A DNA stretch of 64,000 nucleotides from Streptomyces eurocidicus (GTDB taxonomy: Bacteria > Actinomycetota > Actinomycetes > Streptomycetales > Streptomycetaceae): assembly GCF_002891295.1 (NCBI RefSeq), contig NZ_LGUI01000014.1:62001-126000 (forward strand). The letters run 5' to 3'. The notes beneath the pieces are model-generated. The model had not been told where the DNA came from. It did no database searches and saw nothing but the letters and a program-made list of their open reading frames with translations. A program made the position numbers and the translations under genes. Shown piece after piece: positions 7,756-16,294 of this stretch (position 1 is its first letter; every line of letters begins with the position of its first letter).

Positions 7756-8469
7756 TCACGGTGCTCCCGCCCCGCCTCCCACGACGCCGTCCGCCTCGGA
7801 CGCCCCGGAACCCCTCGCCGAGGCCGACGGCTCCATGTGCGGGGCGAGGCCGTCCAGCTCGCCGGTGTCGCCGAGGCGCACCAGGAAGGGCCGCAGCCGG
7901 GTGTAGCGGATGGCGGTGACCGAACAGGGGTCGACGGCGATCCGCTGGAAGAGGTCGAGGTGCAGGCCGAGGGCGTCGGCGACCAGCGACTTCACTATGT
8001 CGCCGTGCGAGCACACGAGGTAGACGGCGTCGGGGCCGTGCTCCTCCTCGATCCGGGCGTTCCAGTCGCGCACGGCCTCCACCGCGCGCGCCTGCATGGC
8101 GCGTACGGACTCGCCGCCGGGGAAGGCGGCGGCGCTGGGGTGCCGTTGGACGACCTCCCACAGCGGCTCGTCGACCAGCTCGGCGATCTTGCGTCCGGAC
8201 CAGTCGCCGTAGTGGCACTCCCCGACGCGCTCGTCCGTGTGCAGGGGCAGGTCCGGGCGGGCGGCGAGGAGCGGCGCCAGGGTCTCCCGGCAGCGCTGGA
8301 GGGGGCTGGTGACGGCGGCGGCCAGGGGGAGCCCGGCCAGCCGGCCCGGCAGGGCGGCCGCCTGGGCGGCGCCGCGCTCGTCCAGGGCGACCCCGGGGGT
8401 CCAGCCGGCGAGCACGCCCCCGGTGTTGGCGGTGGACCGGCCGTGCCGGACCAGGATCAGCGTGGGCAT
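7756..8469 (-). CDS. Histidine phosphatase, probable phosphomutase (MSMEG_4193/TIGR03848 family)
   Basis: A phosphoglycerate-mutase-superfamily enzyme of 237 residues. LVRHGRSTAN (about residues 5-14) holds the phosphorylated histidine, TSPLQRCRETL the substrate arginine, GECHYGDWSGRK the conserved acid region and VCSHGDIVK the second catalytic histidine. It probably removes phosphate from a small soluble substrate in the cytoplasm. The tail after residue 210 is Ala/Gly/Ser-rich and variable. It heads the minus-strand run with the DUF3090 protein, the kinase-fold protein and mshC. A kinase-like plus a phosphatase-like partner in one conserved run invites the idea of opposing activities, but that is inference. 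Confidence 0.9.
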   Translation of the reverse strand: MPTLILVRHGRSTANTGGVLAGWTPGVALDERGAAQAAALPGRLAGLPLAAAVTSPLQRCRETLAPLLAARPDLPLHTDERVGECHYGDWSGRKIAELVDEPLWEVVQRHPSAAAFPGGESVRAMQARAVEAVRDWNARIEEEHGPDAVYLVCSHGDIVKSLVADALGLHLDLFQRIAVDPCSVTAIRYTRLRPFLVRLGDTGELDGLAPHMEPSASARGSGASEADGVVGGGAGAP

Positions 8470-8592
8470 GCCCGCAGCCTACGTCGGGGCGGTTCCGCCC
8501 GTCCCGGCCGGTGCCGGACCGGGTCCGCGCGAGGCGGGTCATTCCCGTCCGGGGCCCGCCGCGCGGTGTACTCGGGGCCGATCGGCGGCAGA

Positions 8593-9585
8593 ATGCCCTG
8601 CGTGATCGTGGACTGCGCTATCTACCGGGACGGACGCCGCACCGAGGGCCCCGCCGACTTCTCCGACGCGCTGGACGAGGCGCGGGCCGACGGCCACTCG
8701 TTCCTGTGGATCGGGCTGCACGAGCCCACGGAGAAGGAATTCGAGCTGGTCACCAGCGAGTTCGGGCTGCACCCACTGGCCGTGGAGGACGCGCTGAAGG
8801 CCCACCAGCGGCCCAAGTTGGAGGTGTACGAGGACTCGCTGTTCGTCGTCCTGAAGCCGGTCGTCTACGACGACGACGCGGACAAGGTCACCACCGGTGA
8901 GCTGATGCTCTTCCTCGGCGACTCCTTCGTGGTGACCGTCCGGCACGGCGAGGGCGCGCCGCTCGCCGAGGTGCGCCGGCGGCTGGAGGAGGACCGGGAG
9001 GTCCTGCGGCACGGGCCGTCGGCGGTGCTGTACGCGGTGAGCGACGCGGTCGTGGACCAGTACATCGAGGTGGCCGGCGAACTCCAGGTGGACCTGGAGG
9101 AGCTGGAGGCGGAGGTGTTCGCGCCGATGGGCGGAGACACCCGGAACACGGCCTCCCGTATCTACTCCTTCAAGCGGCAGGTGATGGAGTTCCGGCGGGC
9201 CTCGGCGCCGCTGACCGACCCGATGGCGCGGCTGTCGGGCTCGGGCGTGCCGTTCGTGCCGGAGCCCATGCGGCCGTTCTTCCGGGATGTGGGCGACCAC
9301 CTGACGCGGGCGAACGAGTACGTGGACGGGCTGGACCGGCTGCTGACGGACATACTCTCGGCCCACCTGGCGCAGATGGGCGTCCAGCAGAACGACGACA
9401 TGCGCAAGATCTCCGCGTGGGCGGCGATGGCGGCGGTGCCGACGATGATCGCCGGTATCTACGGGATGAACTTCGAGCGCATGCCGGAGCTGCGCCAGCC
9501 GTGGGGCTATCCGGCGGTCGTACTGGTCATGGCGGGGCTGGTGTTCTGGCTGCACCGGTATTTCAAGGGGCGCGGCTGGCTGTGA
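8593..9585 (+). CDS. corA: CorA-type magnesium/cobalt channel
   Basis: A membrane channel for Mg2+ (and Co2+). The 330-residue protein has the soluble N-terminal alpha/beta funnel domain (about 1-230), a long stalk helix with TDILSAHLAQMGVQQNDDMR, and two C-terminal membrane segments (about 265-285 and 300-320). The first ends in the signature YGMNFERMPEL, whose GMN forms the pore mouth. The ATG at 8593 gives MPCVIVDCAIY; the GTG two codons later is also possible. The frame continues far upstream, but that part is antisense to the phosphatase gene and not coding. A palindromic repeat lies after the stop. Confidence 0.95.
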   Translation: MPCVIVDCAIYRDGRRTEGPADFSDALDEARADGHSFLWIGLHEPTEKEFELVTSEFGLHPLAVEDALKAHQRPKLEVYEDSLFVVLKPVVYDDDADKVTTGELMLFLGDSFVVTVRHGEGAPLAEVRRRLEEDREVLRHGPSAVLYAVSDAVVDQYIEVAGELQVDLEELEAEVFAPMGGDTRNTASRIYSFKRQVMEFRRASAPLTDPMARLSGSGVPFVPEPMRPFFRDVGDHLTRANEYVDGLDRLLTDILSAHLAQMGVQQNDDMRKISAWAAMAAVPTMIAGIYGMNFERMPELRQPWGYPAVVLVMAGLVFWLHRYFKGRGWL

Positions 9586-9613
9586 GACGGGGTGGGGCGG
9601 CGCCTGCGGCGGG

Positions 9614-9803
9614 CTTTGTCCCCGCCCCGCCCCTTCCCGAACGGGGCTCCGCCCCGGACCCCGGTCCTCAGACTCCCCCAGCTACCGCTGGGGGTGCCCC
9701 CAGGAGGTGCCCCCGGACGGGCTGAATTTTCCGCCCGTCCGGGCAACGAATCAGCCCGTCCGGCGATTGAGGACATTCGGGAAGGGGCGGGTAGGGGAAA
9801 AAG
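9614..9803. repeat. Modular palindromic intergenic repeat, copy 3
   Basis: The left arm TTTGTCCCCGCCCCGCCCCT is at 9615-9634 and the right arm GGGGCGGGTAGGGGAAAAA at 9784-9802. Inside are the modules GGGGCTCCGCCCCGGACCCC, a CCCCAGCTACCGCTGGGG hairpin and two CCCGTCCGG units. It lies between convergent corA and the LLM oxidoreductase gene. The remaining 9804-10002 holds no gene I can support. Confidence 0.8.
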
Positions 9804-10002
9804 TGCCCCGGGGGGTCGGCAACAGGACGTAACGGCCGCTGGGCCGAACGGGTGGGACCGGGGTGCGGCTCTTCCGGGGAATCCGTGCGGGATTCCGGGG
9901 CGTCGGCGCGTAACTCCGCGCCCGTACAGGCGTTGTGCTCTGTACCGGCCGTGGCGGGGAAGACACCCCGAGCCCCCACCACGGCCGTAGGTCCGCCGCC
10001 CG

Positions 10003-11061
10003 CTACGCCAGGCCGGCGCGCTCCATCGCCTCGACGCCGGCCCGCAGGGCGGCGATCCGCTCGTCGAGGGTGAAGCCGGCGGGCAGCAGCGACAGCGTGG
10101 TGACGCCCGCGTCGGCGTACGCCTGCATCCGGTCGGCGATGCGCTCCACGGGGCCGAGCAGCGTGGTGGAGTCGATCAGCTCGCGCGGTACGGCCGCGGC
10201 GGCGCCCGCCTTGTCACCGGCCAGGTACTTCTCCTGGATCTCGGCGGCGGCCTTCTCGTAGCCCATGCGCTGGGCGAGCTTGTTGTAGAAGTTCTGCTTG
10301 GCGCTGCCCATGCCGCCGACGTAAAGGGCGGTGTGCGGGCGGAAGATGTCGGCGAGCGCGTTGACGTCGTCGCCGACGGCGATGGAGACGCTCGGGACCA
10401 GGTCGAAGCCTTCGAGGTCCTTGCCGGCCTTCTCGCGGCCCGCGCGGATCGCGCCGAGCGTGGTCTCCTCGGCGTGCTCCGGGGCGAAGAAGACGACGAG
10501 GGCGCCGTCGGCGATCTCGCCGGTCTGCTCCAGGTTCTTCGGGCCGATGGCGGCGATGTAGAGCGGGATGCGCTCGCGCACGGGGTGGACGGTCAGCTTG
10601 ATGGGCTTGCCCGGGCCACCGGGGAGCGGCAGGGACCAGTGGTCACCGTCGTGGGTGACGCGCTCGCGGGACATCGCCTTGCGGACGATGTCCACGTACT
10701 CGCGGGTGCGGGCGAGCGGCTTGTCGAACTTCACGCCGTACCAGCCCTCGGAGACCTGCGGGCCCGAGACGCCGAGGCCGAGCCGGAAGCGGCCGCCGGA
10801 GAGCGAGTCGAGGGTGGCCGCGGTCATCGCCGTCATCGTGGGCGTACGGGCGGGGATCTGGAAGATGGCCGAGCCGATGTCGATCCGCTCGGTCTGCGCC
10901 GCGACCCAGGCCAGCACGGTGGGGGCGTCCGAGCCGTACGCCTCGGCGGCCCAGCAGACCGAGTAGCCCAGCCGGTCGGCCTCGCGGGCGACCGCGAGGT
11001 TGTCGGCGTCCATCCCGGCACCCCAGTAGCCGAGGTTGATTCCGAGCCTCATTCGCCCCAT
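10003..11061 (-). CDS. LLM-class (F420-dependent type) oxidoreductase
   Basis: A luciferase-like TIM-barrel flavin/F420 enzyme of 352 residues. It opens with LGINLGYWGAGMDADN and contains the family regions CWAAEAYGSDAPTVLAW, IGSAIFQIPARTPTMTAM and FRLGLGVSGPQVSEGWYG, which build the cofactor pocket. It is close to the F420-dependent subset common in actinobacteria, which reduce or oxidise small organic substrates. The ATG at 11061 follows GGGGAG at 7-bp spacing; a second ATG three codons later is possible. It is divergent from the aldo/keto reductase gene, with about 200 bp between them. Substrate unknown. Confidence 0.92.
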   Translation of the reverse strand: MGRMRLGINLGYWGAGMDADNLAVAREADRLGYSVCWAAEAYGSDAPTVLAWVAAQTERIDIGSAIFQIPARTPTMTAMTAATLDSLSGGRFRLGLGVSGPQVSEGWYGVKFDKPLARTREYVDIVRKAMSRERVTHDGDHWSLPLPGGPGKPIKLTVHPVRERIPLYIAAIGPKNLEQTGEIADGALVVFFAPEHAEETTLGAIRAGREKAGKDLEGFDLVPSVSIAVGDDVNALADIFRPHTALYVGGMGSAKQNFYNKLAQRMGYEKAAAEIQEKYLAGDKAGAAAAVPRELIDSTTLLGPVERIADRMQAYADAGVTTLSLLPAGFTLDERIAALRAGVEAMERAGLA

Positions 11062-11269
11062 GCGGACTCCCCTTACCGATCAGTAACGTCGTTGTTCCGG
11101 GGACTGTAGCGCGCCGACCCGGAGTACGTCATCGGTGTGCGGGGGCCTCGGCGTCCGCCGCCCGGTCCGCACCCGGTCGCCGCCGGGCCGCCGGCCGGCC
11201 CGCCGGGTGATCGTCGGCGTTGTCCACAGGGCGCCACGGGGTGTGCCGCGGCCAGTAGGGTCAGCGCTC

Positions 11270-12253
11270 ATGGAGCTAAGGCATCTCGGCCGCACGGGGC
11301 TGCGGGTATCCCGGATCGGGCTCGGCACGCTCACCTGGTGCCGGGACACCGACGAGCACGACGCCGCCGAGCAGCTCAAGACGTTCTGGGAAGCGGGCGG
11401 CACCCTCGTCGACACCGCGGATGTCTACGCGGACGGCGGCGCGGAGTATCTCCTGGGGCAGCTGATGGAGGAGCTCGTGCCGCGCCGCGATCTGGTCATC
11501 GCGACCAAGTCCGGCAGCGTGCCCGACCCCGACCGGCGGTTCGACGGCTCGCGGGGGCACCTGCTCTCGGCGCTCGACGCCTCTCTCGAACGGCTCGGCA
11601 CCGATCATGTGGACCTGTGGCAGATCCACGCCTTCGACCCCTGGACGCCGGTCGAGGAGACCCTCCAGGCGGTCGACATCGCCGTCAGCAGCGGGCGGGC
11701 CCGCTATGCGGGCGTCTCCAACTTCAGCGGCTGGCAGCTCGCCAAGGCCGCCACCTGGCAGCTGGCCGCGCCGGGCATACGGACCCGGCTGGCCGGCACG
11801 CAGATGGAGTACTCCCTGCTGCAACGGGGCATCGAGCGCGAGGTGCTGCCCGCCGCGCTCGACCTGGGCATCGGGGTGCTGCCGTCCTCGCCGCTCGGCC
11901 GCGGCGTCCTCACCGGCAAGTACCGCCACGCGACCCCCGCCGACTCCCGGGGCGCCTCGGAGAGCCTCGCGCCCTTCGTCGCCCCGTATCTGGACGAGAC
12001 GGCGAGCCGGGTCGTGGACGCCGTCGCCACGGCGGCGGACGGGCTCGCCACGACGTCCCTGAAGGTGGCGCTGGCCTGGGTGCGGGACCGCCCCGGCGTG
12101 GTCGCCCCGATCGTCGGCGCGCGGAACGCCCAGCAGCTGCGGGCGGCGTTGTCAGTGGAGGCGCTTACGCTTCCGGACGAGATCTGCCAGGCGCTCGACG
12201 ACGTGTCGGCCCCTGTGCACCGCTATCCCGATCAGGACTGGAGCACCCTGTGA
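11270..12253 (+). CDS. Aldo/keto reductase
   Basis: A 327-residue NADPH-dependent (alpha/beta)8-barrel reductase. The catalytic tetrad is visible: Asp and Tyr in DTADVYADG, Lys in IATKSG and His in QIHAFDP. The cofactor-binding end is APIVGARNAQQLRAAL. The start MELRHLGRTGLRVS is typical, and the ATG at 11270 is chosen for that reason; the longer upstream frame is non-conserved. Its TGA overlaps the GTG of the RecD2-like gene (GTGA), so the two are in one operon and probably translationally coupled. A functional link between an aldo/keto reductase and a helicase-like protein is not obvious. Confidence 0.95.
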   Translation: MELRHLGRTGLRVSRIGLGTLTWCRDTDEHDAAEQLKTFWEAGGTLVDTADVYADGGAEYLLGQLMEELVPRRDLVIATKSGSVPDPDRRFDGSRGHLLSALDASLERLGTDHVDLWQIHAFDPWTPVEETLQAVDIAVSSGRARYAGVSNFSGWQLAKAATWQLAAPGIRTRLAGTQMEYSLLQRGIEREVLPAALDLGIGVLPSSPLGRGVLTGKYRHATPADSRGASESLAPFVAPYLDETASRVVDAVATAADGLATTSLKVALAWVRDRPGVVAPIVGARNAQQLRAALSVEALTLPDEICQALDDVSAPVHRYPDQDWSTL

Positions 12254-15132
12254 GCACCGATCGCCTCGCCGGCGAAGCCGCCGCCCCGGCGGAGCCGGAG
12301 AAGGCCACCCCCGCACCGCCGCCCGCCGAGCGGGAGGCGCCTGGCGGCGGCGCAGCGGGAGCCGCAGGTGCGGATGCGGATGCGGCGGGAGCCGCGGACG
12401 CGGGCACGGGTGCGGCGAAGACCGCGACCGTCCTGACGGCCGAGGACGTCGCGGCCGCCGCGACGCCGGAGGCCGCGGGCCCGGCAGCCGCGGGCCCGGC
12501 AGCCGCGGGCCCGAGGGCCACGGACTCGGAAGAGGCGAGCCCGGAGAGCGTGAGCCCGGAGGACGCGGGGTCGGAGGACGCGGGGTCGGAGAGCGCGACC
12601 CCCGAGAGCACGCCCCCGAAGGCCACGAACCCGGAGGTCGGGCACTCGCGGGGCGTGGCCCCGGAGGACGCGCACACGGACGTCGCACGCCCGCAGGGCA
12701 CGAACCCGCAGGGCACGAACCCGCAGGGCACGAACCCGCAGGGCACGAACCCGCAGGGCACGAACCCGCAGGGCACGAACCCGCAGGGCACGAACCCGCA
12801 GGGCACGAACCCGCAGGGCACGAACCCGCAGGGCACGAACCCGCAGGGCGCCGAGAGCGGCGCCGCTGCCAAGCGGTCCGCCGTCGCGGAGGCGCTGGCC
12901 GCCGCGGTGCGGGCCGTCGAGAGCGGCGAGAAGCCCGCCACGGCCTTCTTCAACGAGCCGCGCAGGCAGGCGGCCCCCGCCCGGCCGGCTCCGCAGCGCC
13001 CGAGCGCGCCCGTGAGCCCGGCGGCCCGGCCGCCCCGTGCCCGAGCGGCCCGCCCGCCCGCCGTCAGCGCCGAGGGACTCGGAAGCGTGCGCGAGGTGCT
13101 GGCCGCGGGTGGCGCTCCCGAGCAGCTCACCGGCCCGGTGACCGAGGCGCTCGGCGAGCACGCCGCCGAGGCGCTGCGCACCGACCCCTGGCAGCTGCTG
13201 GCCGTCCCGGGCGTCCGGCCCGAGCAGGCGGACGGCTTCGCGCGGGCCCTGCTCGGCGCCGAGTGCGGCCCGGCGGACGAGCGCCGGGCCCAGGCCCTGA
13301 CGGTCTGGCTGCTGGAGCGCGCGGCGGACGCCGGGCACACGGTGCTGGAGGCGTCGGTCCTGCGCTCCGCCCTCACCCGGCACGCGGTGCCGGACCCGGA
13401 CGAGGCCCTGCAGGGTGCCCTCGCGGAGGGCGCGGTCCTGGTCTTCGAGGAGGCGCTGGAGAACCCGGGCACCGGCCGTGCCGCGCGCGAGGCCGACCCC
13501 GAGGCGGAGGTCCCGGTCCGGCTGCTGCTGGGGCTGGACCGCTACGCCATGGCCGAGGAGAGCCTCGCGGACGGCCTCGGCCGCCTGATCAACAACTTCG
13601 AGCCGGAGCCCGCCGCCCGGGCCGCGGGCGACGAGCCGTACGTGACTGCCGAGGCCGCCGAGGCCGCCGAGGCCACCGCCGGGACGGCGCCGTCGGACAC
13701 CGCCGGCGCTCCGGACGCTCCCGAGGCCGACGCCTCCGGGGAGACCGCTCCCCGCGCGGCGGACGAGGAGACGCCCACGGCCGGTGCCGCGGCCTCTCCG
13801 GAGCCCACCAACGGCGAGCCCGAGTCCGGAGACGGCGACGCCCACCCGACCGACCCCGCCGACACGGACCCCGCCGCCGAAGCCGCGGAACGGCCCCGGG
13901 CGGGCGCCGCTCCCGCCGACGCCGACGCCGACGCCGGCACCGCCCCTTCCGCCCCCTCCCCCGACTGGGAGGCCCTCGCGGGCGCCGCCGCGTCGCCGTC
14001 CGCTGCCGAGCTGACCCGAGCGGTCGCGGGCGCGGGCGTCGTGGCGCACAGCGGGGGCGACGCCTCCCGGGCCGAGGTCGTGGGGCTGGTCCTCGCCGCG
14101 CGGGCGGCGGGGGTGCGGGCGTGCGTCGCCGTGCACACGGAGGACGGCAAGCGCCGGGCCGCCGAGCTCGGTGACGGCGCGGCCGTCACCGTGGCGGGGC
14201 TGCTGGCCGGGCGGGAGGGCCCCGGGCGGGACGTCGACGGCGCGCTCGCGCTCGGCCTGCTCGCCGTGCTGGACGCGCCGCAGCTCGACGTCGAGGCCGC
14301 CGCGATGCTCGTCGAGTCGCTGGCGGACGGCACCCGGCTCGTCCTGAGCGGCGACCCGGGCGTGCTGTGGTCGGCGGGCCCGGGCAGGGTCTTCGCGGAC
14401 GTGCTCGCGGCCCAGGCGTGCCCGGTGGTCGTCTCGCGCACCCCGGACCCGGGCCCGATCGGCGAGCTCGTGTCGGGGATCGGCGTCGGGGAGCTGAACC
14501 AGGTCGAGGCGCCCGGCAAGGAGGTCGTGATCGTGCCCGTCCGGGAGCCGGCGGAGGCCGTGCACCGTACGGTCCAGCTGGTCGCGGACTCCATCCCGCG
14601 CGCGATCGGCGTGCCGGCGGAGCGGACCCAGGTCATCACCCCGGGCCACGGCGGTCCCGCCGGAACCCGCGCGCTCAACGCGGCGCTCAAGGAGCGGCTG
14701 AACCCCGGCCCCGGCCGGTTCGGCGGTTTCGACCCCGGCGACCGGGTCGCCTACGTCCCGGCGCCCGGCCGGACGGTGACCGGCACGGTGGTCTCCGCGG
14801 GCGCGGAAGGGCTGCGTCTGGACTGCGGCGGCACCCCGGTCGTCATCCCGAGGGAGCGGGTGGGCGAGGAGGTCCGGCACGGCTGGGCGGTGACCGCGCA
14901 CCAGGCGGCCGGGGCGCGCTGGCCGGCGGCCGTGGTGGTGCTGCCGGGCGACGCGGCCCGTACGCTCACGCGGTCGTGGGTCTGCACCGCGTTCGGCAGG
15001 GCGGAGCGTCATCTGTCGGTCGTGCACGGGGTCGACCAGGCGCTGCCCCGGGCCGTCGCCGAGGTCCCCGGAAAGGAGCGGACGACGCGGCTCCGCTCCC
15101 TGCTGCGCGCACAGGGCCGCCCGGCGGAGTGA
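12250..15132 (+). CDS. RecD2-like protein with degenerate helicase motifs and PQGTN repeats
   Basis: A 960-residue protein starting at GTG 12250. Residues 1-270 are low-complexity, with an in-frame PQGTN array at 148-197. Residues about 276-430 resemble the RecD2 N-terminal helix-hairpin-helix region (ALRTDPWQLLAVPGVRPEQA). A second acidic Ala/Pro-rich linker runs to about 570. The C-terminal part aligns by eye with the RecD2 SF1B core, but the key residues are changed. The Walker A position reads SGGDASRA (about 600) instead of GGPGTGKT, Walker B reads VLDAPQLD instead of DEASM, and the motif VI region reads CTAFGRAER. The structural echoes SGDPGVLWSAGPG (about 700), GPAGTRALNAALKERLNP and VTAHQAAGARWPAAVV (about 881) remain. 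It probably binds DNA or a partner but is not an active ATPase. Confidence 0.8.
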   Translation: MSTDRLAGEAAAPAEPEKATPAPPPAEREAPGGGAAGAAGADADAAGAADAGTGAAKTATVLTAEDVAAAATPEAAGPAAAGPAAAGPRATDSEEASPESVSPEDAGSEDAGSESATPESTPPKATNPEVGHSRGVAPEDAHTDVARPQGTNPQGTNPQGTNPQGTNPQGTNPQGTNPQGTNPQGTNPQGTNPQGTNPQGAESGAAAKRSAVAEALAAAVRAVESGEKPATAFFNEPRRQAAPARPAPQRPSAPVSPAARPPRARAARPPAVSAEGLGSVREVLAAGGAPEQLTGPVTEALGEHAAEALRTDPWQLLAVPGVRPEQADGFARALLGAECGPADERRAQALTVWLLERAADAGHTVLEASVLRSALTRHAVPDPDEALQGALAEGAVLVFEEALENPGTGRAAREADPEAEVPVRLLLGLDRYAMAEESLADGLGRLINNFEPEPAARAAGDEPYVTAEAAEAAEATAGTAPSDTAGAPDAPEADASGETAPRAADEETPTAGAAASPEPTNGEPESGDGDAHPTDPADTDPAAEAAERPRAGAAPADADADAGTAPSAPSPDWEALAGAAASPSAAELTRAVAGAGVVAHSGGDASRAEVVGLVLAARAAGVRACVAVHTEDGKRRAAELGDGAAVTVAGLLAGREGPGRDVDGALALGLLAVLDAPQLDVEAAAMLVESLADGTRLVLSGDPGVLWSAGPGRVFADVLAAQACPVVVSRTPDPGPIGELVSGIGVGELNQVEAPGKEVVIVPVREPAEAVHRTVQLVADSIPRAIGVPAERTQVITPGHGGPAGTRALNAALKERLNPGPGRFGGFDPGDRVAYVPAPGRTVTGTVVSAGAEGLRLDCGGTPVVIPRERVGEEVRHGWAVTAHQAAGARWPAAVVVLPGDAARTLTRSWVCTAFGRAERHLSVVHGVDQALPRAVAEVPGKERTTRLRSLLRAQGRPAE
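12691..12849 (+). repeat. In-frame 15-bp tandem repeat array (PQGTN)
   Basis: Ten perfect copies of CCGCAGGGCACGAAC (12691-12840) and one partial copy, each encoding PQGTN. The copies are identical at the nucleotide level, so the array is recent or actively homogenised. Because 15 is a multiple of three, copy-number change would alter length without breaking the frame. Confidence 0.95.
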
Positions 15133-15140
15133 CACCCGGG

Positions 15141-15179
15141 GCGTACGGGCTCCCCCACCACCGGGGCGAGCCCGTACGC
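15141..15179 (+). terminator. Terminator after the RecD2-like gene
   Basis: The 12-bp stem GCGTACGGGCTC/GAGCCCGTACGC begins 8 bp after the stop codon. A short CCCC/GGGG stem sits inside its loop. There is no U-run, which is common for Streptomyces hairpins. Confidence 0.7.
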
Positions 15180-15271
15180 ACGAGGTCAGCGCCCTGAGCC
15201 CCCGGGACCCGGCCCGGGGGCGCGCCAGGACGAGCTCCCCGTATCACCCGGGCGAGCCCGGACCCGCGGCG

Positions 15272-15979
15272 TCAGCGCCCCGGCCCCCCAGGGCCTCCCC
15301 CGCCGTCCGGCTCCTCGTCGTCGGCGTCGTCGCCGTCATCGTCGAGATCCAGGTCCTCGTCGAAGACGGCGCTCACGTCGAAACGGCAGATGACCCGCTG
15401 CGGGTCGGCCTGGTCGAAGGGCGCGCCGAGCCACTCGCCCGGCTCGGCCTGGTCCTCGGCGGCGGCGACCCAGAGCGTGGAGTCGCCCTCCTCCAGGCCG
15501 AACTCCTTGTGCCGGGAAGCGATCTCGTCGGGTTCGTACTCGCCGAACAGCACGCCGAGCGCGGCGTGCACGCTGCTGCCGACGATGCCCGCCGTACCAC
15601 CCGGCACCCCCGCGTCCGCGGCGATGTCCGGATCGAGATCGGCGACCCGCTGGGCCTGGGAGAGGAGCCGCTGGGGCTCGACCACCGCGTAGTCCCGGCG
15701 GATCAGGACGCTCAGGGCGCTGGGTTCCTCCGGCCCCGCGTAGGCGGGCAGCGTGTCGTCGCCCGGGATCTCGAAGGGGGTCACCTCGTCATAGACGTCG
15801 TACAGCAGTTCGTCGTACGCCTCGGCTGTCGCGGCCAGCTCGTTGAACGCGGCGTAGACGGCCGGGTCGTCCTCGCCCGACCGGCGTTCGACGGCGGCGA
15901 GGTGACGGTCCAGCGCGGCTTTGACCGCCTCGGCGGCGGCGCGTACCTCGGCAGCGGTTGGCTGCGCAGCATCAGACAT
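15272..15979 (-). CDS. Conserved hypothetical acidic protein
   Basis: No named family is recognised. The protein has 235 residues from ATG 15979. It opens with an N-terminal helical part (VRAAAEAVKAALDRHLAAVERR), has a middle containing ELLYDVYDEVTPFEIPGDD and LSVLIRRDYAVVEPQRLL, and ends in a very acidic, then Gly/Pro-rich tail (Asp/Glu run at about 205-225). There is no signal peptide or membrane segment, so it is probably cytosolic. It is divergent from the DUF5703 gene, with only about 47 bp between the two starts, so their promoters must be close together or overlap. No clear Shine-Dalgarno site is seen. Confidence 0.8.
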   Translation of the reverse strand: MSDAAQPTAAEVRAAAEAVKAALDRHLAAVERRSGEDDPAVYAAFNELAATAEAYDELLYDVYDEVTPFEIPGDDTLPAYAGPEEPSALSVLIRRDYAVVEPQRLLSQAQRVADLDPDIAADAGVPGGTAGIVGSSVHAALGVLFGEYEPDEIASRHKEFGLEEGDSTLWVAAAEDQAEPGEWLGAPFDQADPQRVICRFDVSAVFDEDLDLDDDGDDADDEEPDGGGGPGGPGR

Positions 15980-16026
15980 AGTGCAGACGCTATCCGCACC
16001 GGGGCCGTTCCCGCACAATAGATGCG

Positions 16027-16215
16027 ATGCCGGAATACGAATTCTGTGATGTGTATGTGCCTCGCGGGGTCTCCCGAGGGGCGACCACACGCCTGCTGAC
16101 CGACCACGCCGAGTACAGACACTGGGAGTTGGACCGACTGCGACTCTATCCCGACGGCAGCCGCCGGGTGCGGCTGCGACGCCGGATCATCCGCCAGCTG
16201 CGCGCCACGTGGTGA
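16027..16215 (+). CDS. DUF5703 family small protein
   Basis: A 62-residue basic protein opening MPEYEFCDVYVPRGVSRG, typical of the short DUF5703 family in Streptomyces. The C-terminal third is arginine-rich (RRVRLRRRIIRQLR), which suggests nucleic-acid or membrane-surface contact, though this is untested. No Shine-Dalgarno sequence precedes the ATG, so translation may be leaderless. Function unknown. Confidence 0.85.
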   Translation: MPEYEFCDVYVPRGVSRGATTRLLTDHAEYRHWELDRLRLYPDGSRRVRLRRRIIRQLRATW

Positions 16216-16220
16216 ACGCA

Positions 16221-16254
16221 TACGGAGCGGGGCCCGCGGCCGCGGGCCCCGCTC
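16221..16254. terminator. Perfect 34-bp palindrome between convergent genes
   Basis: CGGAGCGGGGCCCGCGG is followed directly by its exact reverse complement. It lies 6 bp after the DUF5703 stop and 40 bp from the chpC stop, so it can serve both convergent genes. Confidence 0.8.
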
Positions 16255-16294
16255 CGTGCTGTGTGCGTATGTACTCCGTCCGGGGTGAGCCGGA

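Noticed and set aside
7696..8592. N-terminal extension of corA
   Set aside because: It is antisense to the phosphatase gene and low-complexity; the CorA domain begins at 8593.
11137..12249. N-terminal extension of the RecD2-like gene
   Set aside because: It runs through the aldo/keto reductase gene in another frame and is arginine/proline-rich shadow; GTG 12250 overlaps the preceding stop.
12691..12849. Tandem 15-bp repeat as a CRISPR array
   Set aside because: The copies are directly adjacent with no spacers and keep the reading frame of a protein gene; no cas genes are present.
12165..15135. Long antisense frames across the RecD2-like gene (minus strand, up to 967 codons)
   Set aside because: They are shadows of the high-GC coding strand, with low-complexity content, no ribosome site and no family match.
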